DNA of 64,000 bases from Hyphomonadaceae bacterium (GTDB lineage: Bacteria; Pseudomonadota; Alphaproteobacteria; Caulobacterales; Hyphomonadaceae), in contig JANSWU010000005.1 of assembly GCA_024743315.1 (NCBI GenBank), positions 62,001-126,000 on the forward strand. The letters are read 5' to 3'. Position numbers and translations under genes: made by a program. A model generated the notes under the pieces. It made no database searches, was not told where the DNA came from, and was given only the letters and a program-made list of their open reading frames with translations. Of this stretch, positions 26,950 through 34,534 are shown piece after piece. Position 1 is the first letter of the stretch. Every line of letters starts with the position of its first letter.

Positions 26950-27843
26950 TTAAGGCATCGGCACGCCGCGATAGGCTTCGACAAGATCGTAGAAGTCTCT
27001 CGCGCTGAGCTCGATCGCGGTGGCCTGCGCCGACTCCCTGATCCGGTCCAGGTTCTGCGTGCCAATGATCGGGATGATTTTCGCTGCTGGCATCATTGTG
27101 AAGGCCAGCGCAATCAGACTGCGCTGGACATTGTGTGATTGAGCCAAGCGATCGAGCACGTTCAATACGGCCGAACCACGAGGATGATCGGTCTGCCCGG
27201 TTGCCAGTGCGCCACCCGCCAGCGGCGACCAGACCAAAGCCGTTGCGCCGGTTTCGCTACACCAATCCAGCGTCCCGTCCGTCATCGGACTTTGCTCAAG
27301 TGCTGAGAATTCTGGCTGCACCGTGGCCAGCGAGGTGTCGAGGTGTGCTTGTAGGGCGCGGGTTTGGGCCACCGAGAAATTTGATACACCGAGAAACCGA
27401 ACGCGTCCCGAGCTGACCATTTCATTCAAAGCGCGGGCGGTTTCTGCCACCGGGGCCATCAGGTCTGGGCGATGGATCTGATACAGATCCACATGATCGG
27501 TCTTGAGGCGCTTCAGGGAATCATCAAGCGCCTGCATGAGATAGTCGTACGAGCTGTCATAAGGACGCGGTGGAATGATCCCGCCTTTGGTAGCAAGAAA
27601 CATTTTGGCGCGCAGGTCTGGCGCCGCCTCAAGCACATCGCCGAGCACGGCTTCGGCCCCGCCAAAGCCCTTGGCTTCCCCAAAACCGTAAATATCCGCC
27701 GTATCGATCAGGTTCATCCCGACGTCGAGCGCGGTGCGGATCTTGGCATCAGCCTCCTGCATGGTGCTCTCGGTGAAGCGCCAACAGCCATAGGCGATGG
27801 CGCCGGTCTTGACGCCGGTGGTCCCGATTGCGGTCTGGCGCAT
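26950..27843 (-). CDS. Aldo/keto reductase
   Basis: A 297-residue NADPH-dependent oxidoreductase of the aldo/keto reductase superfamily. The catalytic tetrad can be placed: Asp and Tyr in LIDTADIYGFGEA, Lys in FLATKGG, His in LYQIHRPD. VRFLGVSNFSVAQ is the usual strand 6 motif, and the C-terminal IIPIIGTQNLDRIRESAQA segment belongs to the NADP site. It is cytoplasmic with an unknown aldehyde or ketone substrate; the YdhF-like group is a fair guess. It stands alone, convergent with mlaC. Confidence 0.92.
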   Translation of the reverse strand: MRQTAIGTTGVKTGAIAYGCWRFTESTMQEADAKIRTALDVGMNLIDTADIYGFGEAKGFGGAEAVLGDVLEAAPDLRAKMFLATKGGIIPPRPYDSSYDYLMQALDDSLKRLKTDHVDLYQIHRPDLMAPVAETARALNEMVSSGRVRFLGVSNFSVAQTRALQAHLDTSLATVQPEFSALEQSPMTDGTLDWCSETGATALVWSPLAGGALATGQTDHPRGSAVLNVLDRLAQSHNVQRSLIALAFTMMPAAKIIPIIGTQNLDRIRESAQATAIELSARDFYDLVEAYRGVPMP

Positions 27844-27954
27844 GATCTCAATCCTTTTTGGTCGCTGTCTGGCTTGACGTCCGGGCTTTACATGTCTGTG
27901 AGATGACTGGATAGGCAGGGTCTGAACTATTTCGAGGAGCGCGAAAAGGATTTG

Positions 27955-28686
27955 ATGCTGGGCCCTTATCAGACGCCGATGGCTTTGGTGCGCGAGCCCC
28001 TCATGTCCTTTTTCTGGGTGATCCTGGCACCGGTCCTGTTTCTAACTGGTGGGGCGTTGATCGCGCAGGAAATCATTCCGCCTTTCCAACCTGGATCGCC
28101 CGAGGAATTGCAAGCCTATCAGACCAGTTGGCTGTTCGCCTGTCTGTCCATGGCGGCCTGGTTCGCGATCATGAGCCTATGGTCCGAAAAACTCGGCGCT
28201 GGCCCATTCGCCGGACGTATGACGACGACCAGCAACTGGATCCTGATTGGCGCCATAATCGGACCGCTCCTGCTCATTCTGCCCAGCCTGGTGGTGAGCA
28301 GCATCATGACCGAAGAGGGCTGGCAATATCGCGAAGAAATCAATGAAGCCGTGTTCGCGCCCGAAAACTGGACCATTGCCTATATTTTCGTTGCAGTGAT
28401 CATGGCGCCAGTGGTCGAAGAAGTTGCGTTTCGCGGCATTGCGCTCGGCGCGATTATTGCCCGCGGATTGAGCCCGGTCGCAGCGGTCACGATTTCCAGC
28501 CTGGCCTTCGCCTTCAGCCATTTGCAATATTCGCCTGCCGCCATGTTTGTGGTGTTTCTGAGCGGCATCGGCTTTGCCGTCCTGCGCCTGATGAGCGGGA
28601 CTGTGATTGTACCGATCATCGCGCACATGACGGCCAATGCGAATGTGCTTCTCTTGAACTGGGTGGCGGCCAATCCCCCAACGTGA
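27955..28686 (+). CDS. CPBP-family intramembrane protease (CAAX-like)
   Basis: A 243-residue membrane protein with about six membrane segments. It has the CPBP (Abi/Rce1-like) motifs: VVEEVAFRG (EExxxR), FAFSHLQ (FxxxH) and IAHMTANANV (HxxxN). These make an intact intramembrane glutamic protease site. Relatives process prenylated proteins in eukaryotes or, in bacteria, peptides and signalling proteins; the target here is unknown. ATG 27955 is chosen over the TTG one codon earlier. No bacteriocin or other obvious substrate gene is adjacent. Confidence 0.9.
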   Translation: MLGPYQTPMALVREPLMSFFWVILAPVLFLTGGALIAQEIIPPFQPGSPEELQAYQTSWLFACLSMAAWFAIMSLWSEKLGAGPFAGRMTTTSNWILIGAIIGPLLLILPSLVVSSIMTEEGWQYREEINEAVFAPENWTIAYIFVAVIMAPVVEEVAFRGIALGAIIARGLSPVAAVTISSLAFAFSHLQYSPAAMFVVFLSGIGFAVLRLMSGTVIVPIIAHMTANANVLLLNWVAANPPT

Positions 28687-28725
28687 GGGGTTGCCGCAAT
28701 TTGCATTTGCGCTCATGTCACCGCC

Positions 28726-29160
28726 ATGAGCGACGATCTCACCCGCGAACAGATCTATGACATTCCAAGCGGCTATGCGCCGTTGCCCTGGCATCGTGGC
28801 TTTGGCCGGCAGGTCGGCCCCTTGTTTGAAAAGCGCGATGAACACGGTCTGACCCGTGCTTTTCGGGTCGGCGAACATCATACCAATGGCATGATGAACG
28901 CGCATGGCGGCATGCTGATGACCTTTGCGGACATGGCCTGGGGTGCGGCGGTGGAGAAGAATGAAGACACGTGGTGGGTCACGATCCGGCTGGTCTGCGA
29001 TTTCCTGTCTGGGGCCAAGCATGGCTCGTGGATCGAAGGGCGCGGCGAAGTTCTGTCAGTTGTCGATGGCATTCACACCGTCGAGGGCCGGATCTGGAGC
29101 GGCGACAAAACCCTGATGACCGGCAGCGGCATCTTCAAGATTATCGAAAAGCGAACCTGA
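28726..29160 (+). CDS. PaaI-type hotdog-fold thioesterase
   Basis: A 144-residue single hotdog-domain protein of the PaaI thioesterase group, which hydrolyses acyl-CoA thioesters. The key turn NAHGGMLMTFADMAWG (HGG plus the following catalytic Asp) and the late WSGDKTLMTGSGIFKII strand are visible. It is cytoplasmic. It is followed after three bases by an alpha/beta hydrolase and then a GNAT gene, a likely transcription unit. The acyl substrate is unknown. Confidence 0.87.
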   Translation: MSDDLTREQIYDIPSGYAPLPWHRGFGRQVGPLFEKRDEHGLTRAFRVGEHHTNGMMNAHGGMLMTFADMAWGAAVEKNEDTWWVTIRLVCDFLSGAKHGSWIEGRGEVLSVVDGIHTVEGRIWSGDKTLMTGSGIFKIIEKRT

Positions 29161-29163
29161 TCC

Positions 29164-30114
29164 ATGGCCGATGATGTCCAAGAGATGAGCCCGGCCGAGG
29201 CCAATTTGCTGGCGCGCTATCGCGGCGCCAAACCGGACGCACCGGACTGGTTCATCGAAGCGGTCGAGACGCCGTATCAGGAGCATTTCATCGAAGCGGC
29301 TGGCGTGACCATCCGCTACCAGACCTGGGGCGATCCCGCCAAACCGGGCCTGCTCTTGTCGCATGGCAATGGCGCCCATGCACATTGGTATGATTTCATC
29401 GCGCCGGCCTTGGCTGGCGACTATTTCGTCGTCGCCATGACGTTTTCGGGCATGGGCGACAGCGAATGGCGCGAGATGTACAGTTTCAGCGCCTTTGCCG
29501 AGGAACAATTGGCGGTCTGCGAACATGCCGGCCTGTTCGCAGGCAATCGCAAGCCGGCCATCGTCGCCCATTCCTTTGGTGGTTTCATCACCCTGCACAC
29601 CGCCGCCCGGCACTCGGACCGATTCTCCGGTGTGGTCATTGTCGATAGTGGTCTGCGCCCGCCGGAAGATGAGTGGGAAGGGCCACCGCGCCGGGTTCGT
29701 GGCAATCGCGCTTATGCCAGCCTGGAAGCTGCCCTGGCGCGCTTCCGCCTGGCCCCGCCACAGCCTTGCGAGAACCATTATATTGCTGACTATATTGCCC
29801 GTCACAGCCTCAAACAGGTGACCAGTGAGGCCGGGCAAACCGGGTGGATCTGGAAGTTCGATCCGCAAATCTTCATCAATTTCGAATTCAGCAAAATGTC
29901 GACCAACATGCTCGCCGACATTACCTGCCGCGTCGCCATGATGCGCGGGCAGGACTCAGTGCTGGTGAATGACCGGATCTGGGAATATATGCGTTCGCTT
30001 CGAGACGGCATGGACATGGTTTCGGTGCCGAACGCGCAGCACCATGTCATGCTCGATCAGCCCTTGCTGTTCATTGACGCCATCAAGGCGCAGCTCGATC
30101 GTTGGGACTATTAA
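29164..30114 (+). CDS. Alpha/beta hydrolase
   Basis: A 316-residue alpha/beta-fold hydrolase. The oxyanion-hole motif is LLSHGNGAHAHWYDF, the nucleophile elbow is IVAHSFGGFITL (Ser near residue 139), a late Asp is in GQDSVLVND, and the histidine is in NAQHHVMLDQP. It has a cap region between residues 165 and 235. No signal peptide is seen. It begins three bases after the thioesterase stop, so both are probably co-translated, which suggests ester or thioester chemistry; the substrate is not known. Confidence 0.88.
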   Translation: MADDVQEMSPAEANLLARYRGAKPDAPDWFIEAVETPYQEHFIEAAGVTIRYQTWGDPAKPGLLLSHGNGAHAHWYDFIAPALAGDYFVVAMTFSGMGDSEWREMYSFSAFAEEQLAVCEHAGLFAGNRKPAIVAHSFGGFITLHTAARHSDRFSGVVIVDSGLRPPEDEWEGPPRRVRGNRAYASLEAALARFRLAPPQPCENHYIADYIARHSLKQVTSEAGQTGWIWKFDPQIFINFEFSKMSTNMLADITCRVAMMRGQDSVLVNDRIWEYMRSLRDGMDMVSVPNAQHHVMLDQPLLFIDAIKAQLDRWDY

Positions 30115-30159
30115 ATCGGGCATTGCTATTCAGCGCCGAGCGCTTAAACACCGCCCGCC

Positions 30160-30651
30160 ATGATTGAAATCGTTCCCGAAACGCCCGCCCAGCACGCCGA
30201 CGCGATTGAAGCTTTGTATGATCGCACATTCGGCCCTGGCCACTTTGCCAAAACGGCAGAGCGCCTGCGCGAAGGCAATGCATCCTTGCCGGACCTGACC
30301 CGCGTGGCGGTGCAGGACGGGCGCGTCATTGGCGTGTGTCGGATCTGGCCGATCTTTGTCGGTGCGGCACGCGTCCCGGCCGTCTTTGTCGGTCCGGTCG
30401 CGGTCGATCCGGACTTTCAAGGCCAACGCCTCGGCCTGACAATTACCGGCGAAGCGCTGGAAGCTGCCACAAAGGCGGGATGGGGCGCGGCGGTGATAAT
30501 TGGATCGCCACGATATTTCGGCGAACTGGGCTTTGTCGGGGTTGCGCCCGACCGGTTTCGTTTTCCCGGCCCGCAGGATATGCACCGCGTCATGGTCCGA
30601 GCTTTGGCTGGCGACCCGGATCAATTGGCGGGGCCATTGCGCGCGATCTAA
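30160..30651 (+). CDS. GNAT-family N-acetyltransferase (YhbS-like)
   Basis: A 163-residue acetyltransferase. The acetyl-CoA binding segment is VGPVAVDPDFQGQRLGLTITGEALEAATKAG, followed by VIIGSPRYFGELGFVGV. This pattern, with a Pro/Phe-rich C-terminus, resembles YhbS-type enzymes. The usual Q/R-x-x-G-x-G/A loop is QGQRLGL, with Leu at the last position. The substrate is unknown. It lies 45 bases after the hydrolase gene on the same strand. Confidence 0.85.
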   Translation: MIEIVPETPAQHADAIEALYDRTFGPGHFAKTAERLREGNASLPDLTRVAVQDGRVIGVCRIWPIFVGAARVPAVFVGPVAVDPDFQGQRLGLTITGEALEAATKAGWGAAVIIGSPRYFGELGFVGVAPDRFRFPGPQDMHRVMVRALAGDPDQLAGPLRAI

Positions 30652-30659
30652 GCGCGACC

Positions 30660-30690
30660 AAAAAAGGAGGCTCGCATGATACGAACCTCC
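30660..30690 (-). terminator. Rho-independent terminator after the sigma-factor operon
   Basis: On the minus strand, GGAGG (30686-30690 complement) pairs with CCTCC (30666-30670 complement), extended inward by further pairs, and is followed by six T's. It lies 26-56 bases past the stop of the minus-strand four-TM protein gene. Confidence 0.8.
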
Positions 30691-30715
30691 AGACCTTGTT
30701 GCACTGGCCCGTAAA

Positions 30716-31297
30716 TTAGTGGTCGGACACGGACTCGAGCGTCTTGATTTCGTCATCGAGCTTGCGGGCGGCCCGGGCGTTTACCGCCCAGACAGCGGCA
30801 AACACCAAGCCGACAAAGCCGAGACTGACCGCCGATGTTGCCAGGACGGCCCAAAGTGGGGCGTTCGCACCGGCTTCCAGCGTTGAGCCGACACTAAACA
30901 CGACAATGCCGGGAACAAAGGGCAGCAAATACCAACGCCACACCGATCGCAGGGCATCGCGCTGGCGCACCAACTGGCGACGATGCGTGCTGATCAAATC
31001 ATCCGCCGGCTCATCGTCCGCCGATAGGGAGGCGACGCGGTTCAGCTGCCAGCTTATATAGATCGCTGCGATTATGATCAGGCCAGCGCCGATCTTCACC
31101 GACCAGACCGGGACAATATAAGCCAGCCAGCCAAAAATCCCGATAACCAGCAAGGCGGCCAGATATTCGGTCCAATTCCGGCGTTTGATTTGCGCGCGGA
31201 AGCGATCCGAGCGCGCGGTGAGTTCTGCAATCGACATGGTGAATTTTTCTCCTTGGTCGGCGGCCCAGAGCTCGCGAAGAGGATCTTTGTCTGTCAT
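30716..31297 (-). CDS. Four-TM membrane protein, putative anti-sigma partner
   Basis: A 193-residue protein without a domain I can name. It has a cytoplasmic-looking N-terminus (DPLRELWAADQGEKF), membrane segments at about 44-63, 67-84, 120-139 and 147-171, and a charged coiled C-terminus (ARAARKLDDEIKTLES). Its ATG overlaps the stop of the ECF sigma gene (ATGA), an arrangement usual for anti-sigma factors. I see no zinc-binding HxxxCxxC motif of the classical anti-sigma domain. A membrane regulator of the sigma factor is therefore inference from position. Confidence 0.8.
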   Translation of the reverse strand: MTDKDPLRELWAADQGEKFTMSIAELTARSDRFRAQIKRRNWTEYLAALLVIGIFGWLAYIVPVWSVKIGAGLIIIAAIYISWQLNRVASLSADDEPADDLISTHRRQLVRQRDALRSVWRWYLLPFVPGIVVFSVGSTLEAGANAPLWAVLATSAVSLGFVGLVFAAVWAVNARAARKLDDEIKTLESVSDH

Positions 31298-31812
31298 TTC
31301 GATGCCTCCTTAAAGTCTTGGGCAAGTTTCGATTTCAGGCGCGAGACGCGGGTGGCGATCGCGCCCGGTTTGAGGCCTGTCACGTCCGACATTTCTGCCG
31401 CGCTCAAATCTTCCAAATAGAGTGTCATGATCTGACGATCGGTTGATTTCAGCTGACGGATCCAGGCATGAAGCCGGGCCAGGGCGTCATCTCGCTCAAT
31501 CAATCCGCTCAAATCCGTCAGACTCGGCATTTGATCGAGCTCGGAAAAGTCCACCGCATCCAAGGGGCGACGTCGTTCCCGATCGACATGGCTGGCCGCG
31601 ACATTGTGAATGACCCGGTAGACCCAGGTTTTCAGGCTGCAACGACCATCGAAAGAGGCCAGGCTTTTCCACAATTGGAAATGCATGTCCTGCAAGAGGT
31701 CCAACCGCCGCTCGGCATTGGCCTCGGTCGCCCGCGCAAGCCTTTGCATGGCATGCGCGAACTGATCAGCGGCTTCATGATAGAGCGTATTGGCGGTCGA
31801 ACTCGGCTTCAT
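31294..31812 (-). CDS. ECF-type RNA polymerase sigma factor
   Basis: A 172-residue extracytoplasmic-function sigma factor. Region 2 is visible as LWKSLASFDGRCSLKTWVYRVIHNVAASHVDRERRR (residues 52-87). Region 4 is LKSTDRQIMTLYLEDLSAAEMSDVTGLKPGAIATRVSRLKSKLA (residues 121-164) with its helix-turn-helix. ATG 31812 is chosen over longer starts because the extension lacks family sequence. Upstream lie two tandem GGAACCCAAT boxes that look like ECF -35 elements, so autoregulation is possible. The targets are unknown; the Tad genes lie just upstream on the same strand. Confidence 0.92.
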   Translation of the reverse strand: MKPSSTANTLYHEAADQFAHAMQRLARATEANAERRLDLLQDMHFQLWKSLASFDGRCSLKTWVYRVIHNVAASHVDRERRRPLDAVDFSELDQMPSLTDLSGLIERDDALARLHAWIRQLKSTDRQIMTLYLEDLSAAEMSDVTGLKPGAIATRVSRLKSKLAQDFKEASK

Positions 31813-31870
31813 ACCCAACTTAGTCTTGCGGCATGTCGGTTTCTTACAAGATTTTTTGTCGGCTGGGCTT

Positions 31871-31892
31871 ATTGGGTTCCGTATTGGGTTCC
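31871..31892 (-). promoter_or_regulatory. Tandem GGAACCCAAT boxes before the ECF sigma gene
   Basis: Read on the minus strand, GGAACCCAAT occurs twice (31892-31883 and 31880-31871), separated by two bases and about 60-80 bases before the sigma start. GGAAC is the usual ECF -35 core. I could not find a convincing -10 at 16-17 bases (no CGTT), so this may be a promoter, a duplicated regulator site or chance. Confidence 0.35.
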
Positions 31893-31954
31893 AAACAAAC
31901 CAAGGCGCCATTCGACTTGATCGAAAGGATGAAATCTTACGGACCAGCGGCTGA

Positions 31955-32368
31955 TCATACGCGCGGCACGGAAACGTCTATGTTAAACTCTGCTGTGAAG
32001 TCCGGCAGCAGTGGCACATTGATGTCATGATAATAGGTCCCGGAAATCGTTCCGATTAGGACCGTGCCGACTGTGTTCTCGGAATAGGTTATATCGATTT
32101 CAGCGAATGCATCGATCTTTCTGATGCGCGTCTCAATATAGGCTTGCAGTCCGGCCTCATCGAGCGAGGTGTCGAGCAAAGCCGCGCGGGCCGCTTTATT
32201 GACCGCCCATTGGACCGTATTGCCTTTGTGAAGCGCCAGGCTGATTTGCATTGCCATCAGGACCAAGGCAATCCAAATGGGCGCGAGCAATGCAAATTCG
32301 ACGGCGGTGGCACCGCTTTGATTTTGCATTACTCGACGCGGGCGACTATCGAATGCGGATGGTTTCAT
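31955..32368 (-). CDS. TadE-like pilus assembly protein (third of the leftward arm)
   Basis: A protein of about 137 residues with a TadE signature: a short basic N-terminus, then SGATAVEFALLAPIWIALVLMAMQISLALHKGN, a pseudopilin-like segment in which A-VEFA resembles the type IV prepilin cleavage context. The remainder is probably periplasmic. TadE-like minor pilins help assemble Flp/Tad fibres. ATG 32368 overlaps the preceding gene by 23 bases; ATG 32329, immediately before the pseudopilin segment, is an alternative that would not overlap. Confidence 0.83.
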   Translation of the reverse strand: MKPSAFDSRPRRVMQNQSGATAVEFALLAPIWIALVLMAMQISLALHKGNTVQWAVNKAARAALLDTSLDEAGLQAYIETRIRKIDAFAEIDITYSENTVGTVLIGTISGTYYHDINVPLLPDFTAEFNIDVSVPRV

Positions 32369-32774
32369 CGGATTGATACTTTGCTTCCAAGAGCAAGCCA
32401 TCATAATAAGCGGTCACAACGATTTTCTTGTAAGCCTCTGGCTGGCTGCCATCGGTGCAGACATTTGAGCAGGCGGAAACGATGCCAGAACACGAACAAT
32501 AGCGTTGCGCTTCAATGGTTGAATACTCCGGGCGGCGTGTCCAAGCGTGATTAATCACGGAAATCGCGGCATCCGTGTCCTGACCACCCGTCATGAAATA
32601 GTCGACCCCCGATTTGATCGATGACGTCATGTCGGCGCGCGCATTTACATATAACCCGACATCGACGATCGCAGTGATGATCAGCGCTAAGAGCGGTGCG
32701 ACAAAGGCAAATTCAATTGCCGCGATGCCCGATTCTGATTTGGCGTAGTTTTGTTGTATCTGTTTCAACACCAT
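32346..32774 (-). CDS. TadE-like pilus assembly protein (second of the leftward arm)
   Basis: A 142-residue TadE-family pseudopilin. The segment ESGIAAIEFAFVAPLLALIITAIVDVGLYVNAR (residues 14-46) matches the TadE signature, including the Glu five residues into the hydrophobic core. The periplasmic part contains a cluster of four cysteines (CSCSGIVSACSNVC near residue 93-106), possibly disulfide-bonded. It starts immediately after the stop of the TadG-like gene. It is a paralogue of the next gene, with only the N-terminal part clearly similar. Confidence 0.87.
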   Translation of the reverse strand: MVLKQIQQNYAKSESGIAAIEFAFVAPLLALIITAIVDVGLYVNARADMTSSIKSGVDYFMTGGQDTDAAISVINHAWTRRPEYSTIEAQRYCSCSGIVSACSNVCTDGSQPEAYKKIVVTAYYDGLLLEAKYQSDETIRIR

Positions 32775-34055
32775 TCACTCCAATAGTTTGACGAACCCCG
32801 GTAATTGCGCGTTGGTGATCCCATATGCGTCGCAATCCCCTGTCATGTTTGAACCGCCGGTCAGGTCGATCCGAAAGGCAATGATTTGCAGGCAGCCATC
32901 GGCGCCGGTGAAATCGCCGGCATAGGTGACGTCCGCGCCCGCCGCATATAGGGTTCCCGTGAGCAAGGAATCGGCCGTGCCGTTGAAGATATATTCGGCA
33001 GACGTGTCATTGCGGTCACCGAAGAACAGCATTCCGGCATAGGTGCCCGTGCTTGGCGCCGTCAAATTCAACCTAGACGTACCGCGAAAACCGAGGTCGG
33101 CCCCGCCGGTCAGGTAAAACGTGACATCGGTTCCGGTCACGTCCGCATTCGCTGCGGTCGTTAGGCTTTGCCCGTCAATTATGTACAGGCCGGGTTCAAA
33201 ATGCACGTCCTTGCGCAGGTCGAGACCATTGCAAAACTTGCGAACACCGGTCGGGCCAGGCGAAAGTGTCACGCTGCCGGCACTGCCATTCATCGCTTGT
33301 CGTTCGGTATTGGTAAGATTGCGGCATGGCACCAGTGTGTCGGGTTCCGGCAGGCTTGCGAACGGATCGCTCGCTTGGAACAAGTCAGTACGCGGCACCG
33401 GGCAGGTCGAGAGCGTGATTGTGCTGGTCGAGCCATCTTGCTCGAAACCGCCGGCTGAATTCGCACAATCAATGTCGACATTTGCCTGACCGCGGACAGA
33501 AAAGCCGTCATCGGCGAGCGAATTCGACATGAATTCACACCCAGAAACATCGACATTGGATGACCCTGAAATATCGAGGGCAGCGCTGCCTGTAGGGTCG
33601 AGGGCGAGAATGCACACGTCAACCGATGGCGAATACCCGGCAACCGATCTGACATCATGGAACAGCTGCGTATCCGAGAAGATCGATGAGAAGAGACGCG
33701 GGGCATTGTAATTGATCGTGACTTCGATATCGCGCGCGGTTTGAAAAGCGCCTTGCAGGGGCGGCGAAACCGGTGTGACGGTGGCAAGGTTGATCGACGA
33801 GAACCCGAGTTCTTCGGCTTCCTTGATGGCTTCGGCCTTAGCTGTTTCTGCGGTCTCGCCATTTCTCAAGGCGACGGCGCCAGCATAGGCGGACACATCG
33901 GCGGCCATCTGGGCCTTTTCCTGTAAGTGATACCAATACCCGGTCTCAACACTGAGACCGACCACCCCAATCAGACCTAAAGAGATCAGCCCCGTCATCA
34001 CGGAGATGCTGCCTTCGGTGCGCTCGCGAAAATCGATTTGAAAACTTCGTCCCAT
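32775..34055 (-). CDS. TadG-like pilus assembly protein with beta-helix-like C-terminus
   Basis: A 426-residue protein. Its N-terminus (GSISVMTGLISLGLIGVVGLSVETGYWYHLQEKAQMAADVSAYAGA) is the TadG/TadE pseudopilin-type membrane segment plus the 'A-DAAALAGA'-like stretch. The C-terminal half is Gly/Thr/Asp-rich with repeated short strands (PGLYIIDGQSL, GTDVTFYLTGGAD, NLTAPSTGTYAGMLFFGDRN), which look like a right-handed beta-helix. There is no von Willebrand MIDAS motif. A paralogue with the same layout lies at 40385-41629. ATG 34055 was chosen as the ATG closest to the conserved segment; a longer start at 34130 is possible. Confidence 0.85.
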   Translation of the reverse strand: MGRSFQIDFRERTEGSISVMTGLISLGLIGVVGLSVETGYWYHLQEKAQMAADVSAYAGAVALRNGETAETAKAEAIKEAEELGFSSINLATVTPVSPPLQGAFQTARDIEVTINYNAPRLFSSIFSDTQLFHDVRSVAGYSPSVDVCILALDPTGSAALDISGSSNVDVSGCEFMSNSLADDGFSVRGQANVDIDCANSAGGFEQDGSTSTITLSTCPVPRTDLFQASDPFASLPEPDTLVPCRNLTNTERQAMNGSAGSVTLSPGPTGVRKFCNGLDLRKDVHFEPGLYIIDGQSLTTAANADVTGTDVTFYLTGGADLGFRGTSRLNLTAPSTGTYAGMLFFGDRNDTSAEYIFNGTADSLLTGTLYAAGADVTYAGDFTGADGCLQIIAFRIDLTGGSNMTGDCDAYGITNAQLPGFVKLLE

Positions 34056-34534
34056 GCTTTCGGCGCTAGGGACAAGTGTTAAACCAAGGTCAAACCAATA
34101 TTGAAAATTTTTGACAGAGTTTCTTACCACAATCTGATATTCGCCGCGGTTTGTGCCGAAACCCCCGATGAAAAATTCGTTAATCAGGGCCTAAAAACAA
34201 TTAATGTGATTATGCATGGAATCTGCATTTTGTGTGCTGGTGACAATGCTCGATGCGCGAGGCAACCTTGCTCCACGTGGTGTTGCGCGCGTCTTTCGAT
34301 TCAGAGTCGACGCGGATCTTCATGCGAGAAGCTCATGCTCCCGAACTGTCGCAAATGCTTCGATACCGGCATGATCAGTGGGCGCGGTTCAGACACATTT
34401 TTAGAGTGTTTGGAAGCATCTGAAAAATTTAAACAAATTTTTCTGCGCTGTTTGACGTGACCTTCAATTGTCACCGGTAACCTTACCAGACTTACTAATA
34501 TGGGCGCGAACAGAAAGTTCGTGTGAGGCAAAAG
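34056..34534. other. Divergent promoter region between the two Tad arms
   Basis: About 480 bases without a convincing gene, A+T richer than its surroundings, separating the leftward TadG-TadE-TadE arm from the rightward secretin operon. It must hold promoters for both. A GTGAC-N8-GTCAC inverted repeat lies at 34457-34474, 60-78 bases before the secretin start. TTAA-N7-CTAA at 34180-34194 is one mismatch from the CtrA box (TTAA-N7-TTAA), which controls pilus genes in Caulobacter; that is a weak match. I looked for a short Flp pilin here and found none. Confidence 0.4.

Noticed and set aside
34351-34362. GCAAATGCTTCG shared with the Fur-like box before bfr
   Set aside because: The symmetry of the box is missing, and a shared 12-base word in 64 kb is expected by chance.
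34101-34460. Open frame between the Tad arms considered as a Flp pilin
   Set aside because: It lacks a leader with the GxxxxEF-type cleavage site and a hydrophobic helix, and it is Cys-rich and non-hydrophobic; it is likely non-coding.
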